A stretch of DNA of 17,459 nucleotides, taken from an uncultured Lachnospiraceae bacterium (GTDB lineage: Bacteria > Bacillota > Clostridia > Lachnospirales > Lachnospiraceae). Where the stretch lies: the NCBI GenBank assembly GCA_945787485.1, contig CALZHV010000020.1, forward strand, positions 1 through 17,459. The letters are read 5' to 3'. Within the stretch, counting starts at the first letter, position 1; each line of letters starts with the position of its first letter. Made by a program: the position numbers and the translations under genes. The notes below the pieces were generated by a model. That model was not told where the DNA came from. It worked only from the letters and a program-made list of their open reading frames with translations, and did not search any database. This document shows, piece by piece, positions 14,701-17,459 of the stretch.

Positions 14701-16218
14701 GCATATTTTAACAGCTCCTATTTCGATTATCCTGTCGTCTTTTGGGCTTAATCCTGTTGTCTCTATATCAAAAACCACATAATTCGAATCAATATCACAG
14801 CCTTTGTCATTTCGAACCAATTCTCTTAAATCATCGACGAAATAGCCTTCTACACCATATATTATTTTAAAATCCTCATCCGGCTTTACCATATGATTGG
14901 CGATTGGGAATGCCTGTACGCAGCCGTGGTCAGTAATGGCGATTGCTTTATGTCCCCAATCCTTTGCTCTTTTTATTATTGCCCCTATGTCAACAACACT
15001 GTCCATCTCACTCATTACTGTATGCATATGAAGCTCTACACGTTTTTCAACAGCATTGTCATTTCTCTTTTCTCTGAAATCATTTATAGCTTTTATTCCC
15101 GTCACACTCGTAACGCACAAATCCCTCGCATATGTATCATATTGAGGCACACCCTTGACAATATAAAATCCGTTTTTCTTTAAAAGCGGACCAATATCAT
15201 CCTTGTCCTCCGGAGAAAGAAAAAGCTTAAACGGAACTGTATCCGTAAAATCAGTAAACAGATATGTCATCAAAAATTTGCCTGACTTTGTTTCTCTTTC
15301 TTCAGTGCCGATTATCTGACCTCTCATACAAACCGGTCCTATGCCGTCATAGATATCAGAAATAGGGACTACATCGCCTTCGCAGTTTCTGCCATAGAAA
15401 ACATCAGGGTCAGAAGATACAGTTTTTTTTCTGTTCTGAAACTGTCCTGTTTTCTGTGTTTCCTGCTTTGATTCGTTTTTGATATTTTTTTCTGTTTTAT
15501 CTTCCTGTTTTGTTTCTTCCTTCTGACCGTTCTTTTGCCCGTTGTTTAAAGCATCCTTCCGGCTGTTCTTCTGTCCGTTCTTTTGTTCATTTTTAAGCTC
15601 TTTTATTTCTTCTGCCTGTTCTCTTTGAGCCATGATTTCAGCAATCTCTTTGTCTATCGCCTTAACCTCGCTCCTTAGTCTTATCCTGTTTGCCTCCTTG
15701 TAACTGTCATCCTTTTCGGCTTCGCAATTACACTTAACTTCAACATCCATTCCAAATCTTTCTTTGTATGTATCGGCAAGATATTTTTCTATATCTTTTG
15801 AAAAGCTCACGGCAGAAAAACTGTCGTCAAGCTCTATTTCAAGCTTGTTTTCCGTACATTTCCACGTTTTTCCAACCAATAATCTATACATAACCCTATT
15901 AATGTATTTAAGTTCTTCAAGAAAGCTTTCCCTGTATACTTTTGTAAGGCTCTCCAAATCATACTGTTTGGAAAGCACAAAATGCTCATCAATTTTACAA
16001 ATTATACCCTGTTCTTTAAATACATTTTCATTTATAACTGATTCAAGTTTGTTGATTATGCTTTTTTGTATAATATTATTGCTTGAAATAGAAATAACCA
16101 TCTTCTTTTCTTTATCGAACATGGTTATCTTAATAACTTCAGACTGTCCTACAAGGTCATCCAAGTCATTTCCTAATTTAAGATTGGGAAATAAATCTCT
16201 TAACAATTTACTATCCAT
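11701..16218 (-). CDS. polC: DNA polymerase III PolC-type, alpha subunit with 3'-5' exonuclease
   Basis: PolC is the main replicative polymerase of low-GC Gram-positives. The 1505 residues run in the canonical order. An N-terminal domain (1-200) and a lysine/glutamine-rich linker (about 207-265) are followed by an OB fold (about 271-380). The PHP domain begins at 394 (LHMH, H397/H399) and is split by the DnaQ-type exonuclease (480-650, D484 and E486 in FDIETTG); its second half includes CDVH (796-799). The palm has GSRGSVGSS (942-950), PDIDLNFSGE (1027-1036, D1028 and D1030) and D1153. A zinc site (C970, C973, then cysteines at 992-1002) interrupts it, and a helix-hairpin-helix is near 1440-1450. 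All catalytic residues appear intact. It is somewhat longer than the usual 1430-1450 because of the linker. The start ATG touches the ispG stop, and GGAGGG lies inside ispG. Confidence 0.98.
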   Translation of the reverse strand: MDSKLLRDLFPNLKLGNDLDDLVGQSEVIKITMFDKEKKMVISISSNNIIQKSIINKLESVINENVFKEQGIICKIDEHFVLSKQYDLESLTKVYRESFLEELKYINRVMYRLLVGKTWKCTENKLEIELDDSFSAVSFSKDIEKYLADTYKERFGMDVEVKCNCEAEKDDSYKEANRIRLRSEVKAIDKEIAEIMAQREQAEEIKELKNEQKNGQKNSRKDALNNGQKNGQKEETKQEDKTEKNIKNESKQETQKTGQFQNRKKTVSSDPDVFYGRNCEGDVVPISDIYDGIGPVCMRGQIIGTEERETKSGKFLMTYLFTDFTDTVPFKLFLSPEDKDDIGPLLKKNGFYIVKGVPQYDTYARDLCVTSVTGIKAINDFREKRNDNAVEKRVELHMHTVMSEMDSVVDIGAIIKRAKDWGHKAIAITDHGCVQAFPIANHMVKPDEDFKIIYGVEGYFVDDLRELVRNDKGCDIDSNYVVFDIETTGLSPKDDRIIEIGAVKICNGEIVDTFSEFINPKMPIPYNITQLTTITDEMVMDSPTVDVILPKFLEFIGDSILVAHNASFDTSFIKENAIKMGYKYDYTVVDTMTLAHVLIPELGKYTLDRLCKQFNVALEHHHRAIDDATATGKIFCKMLELVKAKNITTIAGLNEFGKNSTDTIKKARSYHGIILVKNEIGRVNLYRLISESHINYFNRRPRIPKSLINKYREGLIIGSACEAGELYRAVLYNEPDDEIKRLCDFYDYYEIQPTGNNMFLLEDEKAPVNTVEDLENINRKIVALGEKFNKPVVATCDVHFLDPEDSIYRSIIMAGKGFSDADRQPPLYFRTTEEMLEEFAYLGSDVAKEIVITNTNKISDMIEKISPVRPDKQPPIIENSDETLTQICYDKAHEIYGPKLPEIVVERLERELNSIITNGFAVMYIIAQKLVWRSNDDGYLVGSRGSVGSSFVATMAGITEVNPLPAHYICPKCYYTDFDSELVKGYSGQSGCDMPDCNCPKCGSLMNKEGHDIPFETFLGFKGDKEPDIDLNFSGEYQPKAHAYTEELFGKGKAFRAGTIGTMAEKTAYGYVYNYFKERGIEKRRCEMERLAVGCTGVKRTTGQHPGGMIVLPKHEEIYSFTPIQKPANDMTTDTITTHFEYHSIDHNLLKLDILGHDDPTMIRRLEDLTGVDAKTIPLDDKEVMSLFHNTDALGIEPADIGGTKLGSLGIPEFGTEFAMQMLIDTNPQSFSDLVRIAGLSHGTDVWLGNAQKLIQEGTCVLSSAICTRDDIMIYLIHMGLESGTAFTIMESVRKGKGLKPEWEEEMLSHGVPDWYIWSCKKIKYMFPKAHAVAYVMMAWRIAYFKVNYPLAYYTAFFSIRASAFDYKLMCRGKEELERQMEIIKKKDKNEQTAKDKDTLKDMKIVQEMYARGIEFMPIDLYKSDAHRFQIVDGKILPCFSALPGMGEKAAEQLQEAAAEAPFMSKEDIRTRGKVSKSILDDMDEMGLLNGLSETNQYDFFDLLN
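15424..15600 (-). repeat. Low-complexity repeat encoding the PolC N-terminal linker
   Basis: Codons for residues 207-265 of PolC encode repeated QKN/GQKN units (QKNGQKN at 212-218, NGQKNGQK at 226-233), followed by K/E/Q-rich sequence. On the plus strand this appears as imperfect repeats of TTCTTTTG(T/C)CCGTT type. It separates the N-terminal domain from the OB fold and is probably disordered. Confidence 0.7.
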
Positions 16219-17289
16219 CTAATCCCTCCGTATATTATCCAGTTCCTCCTTAAGTGCTGTCAATAGCTGTTCTTGTGGGAGCTTCTTTATTATCTGTCCA
16301 TGCTTAAAAAGCAAACCTTCTCCACATCCGCCGGCAATGCCCAAATCTGCCCTGGCTTCTCCCGGTCCATTCACAACACAACCCATAACCGCTACCTTAA
16401 TATTTAAATCATCATATTCCTGTATTAAATTTTCCACTGAAGCTGCAAGTCCAATCATGTCAATTTTAGTTCTTCCGCAAGTAGGACATGATACAAGCTC
16501 TATTCCACCTTTTCTAAGTCCAAGTGTTCTAAGTATTAATTTTGCAGTTTTAACTTCTTCTACAGGGTCACAAGTAAGAGATACTCTTATCGTATCGCCA
16601 ATTCCCTGTCCCAATATCATGCCTAAACCAACTGCTGATTTAATATTTCCCGAATACACGGTTCCTGCTTCCGTTATACCGACATGAAGAGGATAAGATG
16701 TCTGCTGTGCAATTAATTCGTGAGTTTTGACACACATCATGACATCTGATGATTTAATGCTGATTACAATGTTATTATAATCATACTTCTCAATCATACT
16801 GACTTTATCAAGTGCACTCTCAACTATTCCCTCTGCAGTCACACCGCCATATTTTTCTATCAATGATTTCTCAAGTGAACCCGAATTAACTCCAACTCTT
16901 ATCGGCACATTTTTTGCCTTACATGCTTCAACAACTTTTTTCAGATTTTCCTCGCCACCGATATTGCCCGGATTTATTCTTATTTTATCCGCACCATGCA
17001 TTACCGCACTTATAGCAAGACGATAATCAAAATGTATATCTGCCACTACAGGGATATGAACCTGCTCTTTTATTTTGTCAAATGCACATGCTGCCTCTTC
17101 TGTGTTGGCAGTGCATCTGATAATTTCACAACCCGCTTTCTCGAGTCGTAAAATCTGCTCCACAGTTGCCTTTACATCCGAAGTTTCAGTATTTGTCATA
17201 GATTGAATTGCAATTGGGTTTCCTCCTCCTATGACAACATCTCCTATTTTTACTTTTTTTGTATTGTATCTGTGGTTAATCTGCTCCAT
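16219..17289 (-). CDS. ispG: 4-hydroxy-3-methylbut-2-en-1-yl diphosphate synthase IspG (GcpE)
   Basis: IspG is the [4Fe-4S] enzyme that converts methylerythritol cyclodiphosphate to HMBPP in the MEP isoprenoid pathway. The 356-residue product has the standard bacterial length and a TIM-barrel part with IQSMTNTET (28-36), ADIHFDYR (83-90) and RINPGNIG (104-111). Cluster ligands C268 and C271 (SCPTCGRT) and C303 (MGCVVNGPGEA) are present, followed by E310. The start at 17289 is preceded by AAAGGG at 4 bases and AAGGAG further back. It lies 24 bases after rseP and directly abuts polC, an rseP-ispG-polC order common in Clostridia. It should be cotranscribed with both, so isoprenoid and cell-wall lipid carrier supply shares a transcript with the replicase. 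Confidence 0.97.
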   Translation of the reverse strand: MEQINHRYNTKKVKIGDVVIGGGNPIAIQSMTNTETSDVKATVEQILRLEKAGCEIIRCTANTEEAACAFDKIKEQVHIPVVADIHFDYRLAISAVMHGADKIRINPGNIGGEENLKKVVEACKAKNVPIRVGVNSGSLEKSLIEKYGGVTAEGIVESALDKVSMIEKYDYNNIVISIKSSDVMMCVKTHELIAQQTSYPLHVGITEAGTVYSGNIKSAVGLGMILGQGIGDTIRVSLTCDPVEEVKTAKLILRTLGLRKGGIELVSCPTCGRTKIDMIGLAASVENLIQEYDDLNIKVAVMGCVVNGPGEARADLGIAGGCGEGLLFKHGQIIKKLPQEQLLTALKEELDNIRRD

Positions 17290-17313
17290 ATTTCCCTTTA
17301 CTCCTTGTAAATT

Positions 17314-17459
17314 TTAACTGAAAAAAACATTTTTAATATCATTGAAAAATACTACTACCATCAATATGATTAAAAGAGCAAAGCCAATCATATTTACAAT
17401 TGCCTCTTTTTCCTGTGGAATCTTTTTTCTTCTTATTGCTTCCACGAGCAAAAACAATA
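17314..17459 (-). CDS. rseP: RseP-type site-2 zinc metalloprotease (partial, C-terminus only)
   Basis: The last 47 codons and the TAA stop (17314-17316) are present; the rest lies beyond the right edge. The translated end contains LFLLVEAIRRKKIPQEKEA followed by a hydrophobic helix and FFNDIKNVFFS. This matches the C-terminus of RseP/RasP family intramembrane proteases, which cleave anti-sigma factors and remnant signal peptides. Catalytic HExxH and PDZ regions are outside the window. The position just upstream of ispG fits the common dxr-rseP-ispG-polC order. Confidence 0.85.
   Translation of the reverse strand, partial: LFLLVEAIRRKKIPQEKEAIVNMIGFALLIILMVVVFFNDIKNVFFS

Overview
The window looks like chromosomal DNA from an AT-rich, low-GC Gram-positive bacterium of the class Clostridia, most likely a Lachnospiraceae-type anaerobe. 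The reasons are a PolC-type replicative polymerase, RNase J, IreB and a SigK-family sporulation sigma factor, in a gene order like the B. subtilis yrzL-yrrK-yrzB-yrrL-yrrM-yrrN/O cluster. This placement is inference from gene content, without a database search. Every gene is on the minus strand except the sigma factor.

Right end, in minus-strand reading order: the last codons of the site-2 protease gene rseP (cut by the window edge), ispG (isoprenoid synthesis) and polC (DNA polymerase III alpha). They are packed so tightly that the polC ATG directly follows the ispG stop codon. A sigma-A-type promoter at 11640-11668 then starts the next operon: ireB, ruvX, a DUF1292 gene (yrzB-like), an RNase J gene, a YlbF-family gene, a short MltG-like membrane protein without the catalytic domain, trmR and a U32 peptidase-family gene (trhP-like). 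The last two form a known tRNA wobble-uridine pathway: hydroxylation to ho5U, then methylation to mo5U. Several junctions in this operon have the Shine-Dalgarno sequence inside the last codons of the preceding gene, which implies translational coupling.

Middle: sigK (plus strand) converges on the U32 gene and the two coding ends overlap by 29 bases. About 290 bases upstream of sigK separate it from a divergent CPBP-family membrane protease gene. That spacer holds two tandem sigma-A-like promoters facing the protease, a small dyad, and a sigma-E-like -10 element facing sigK.

Left end: a type IV pilus cluster on the minus strand, in the order pilB (assembly ATPase), pilT (retraction ATPase), pilC (inner-membrane platform) and a major-pilin-type prepilin gene cut by the window edge. 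pilC has its own good promoter. Having both pilB and pilT predicts a retractable pilus.

No tRNA, rRNA, CRISPR array, insertion sequence or prophage gene was seen, and no gene-free stretch exceeds 300 bases. Most of the window is conserved core genome. The points most worth a second look are the catalytic-domain-less MltG homologue, the pro-sequence-less SigK with its sigma-E-like promoter, and the coupling of a YlbF-family gene to RNase J.
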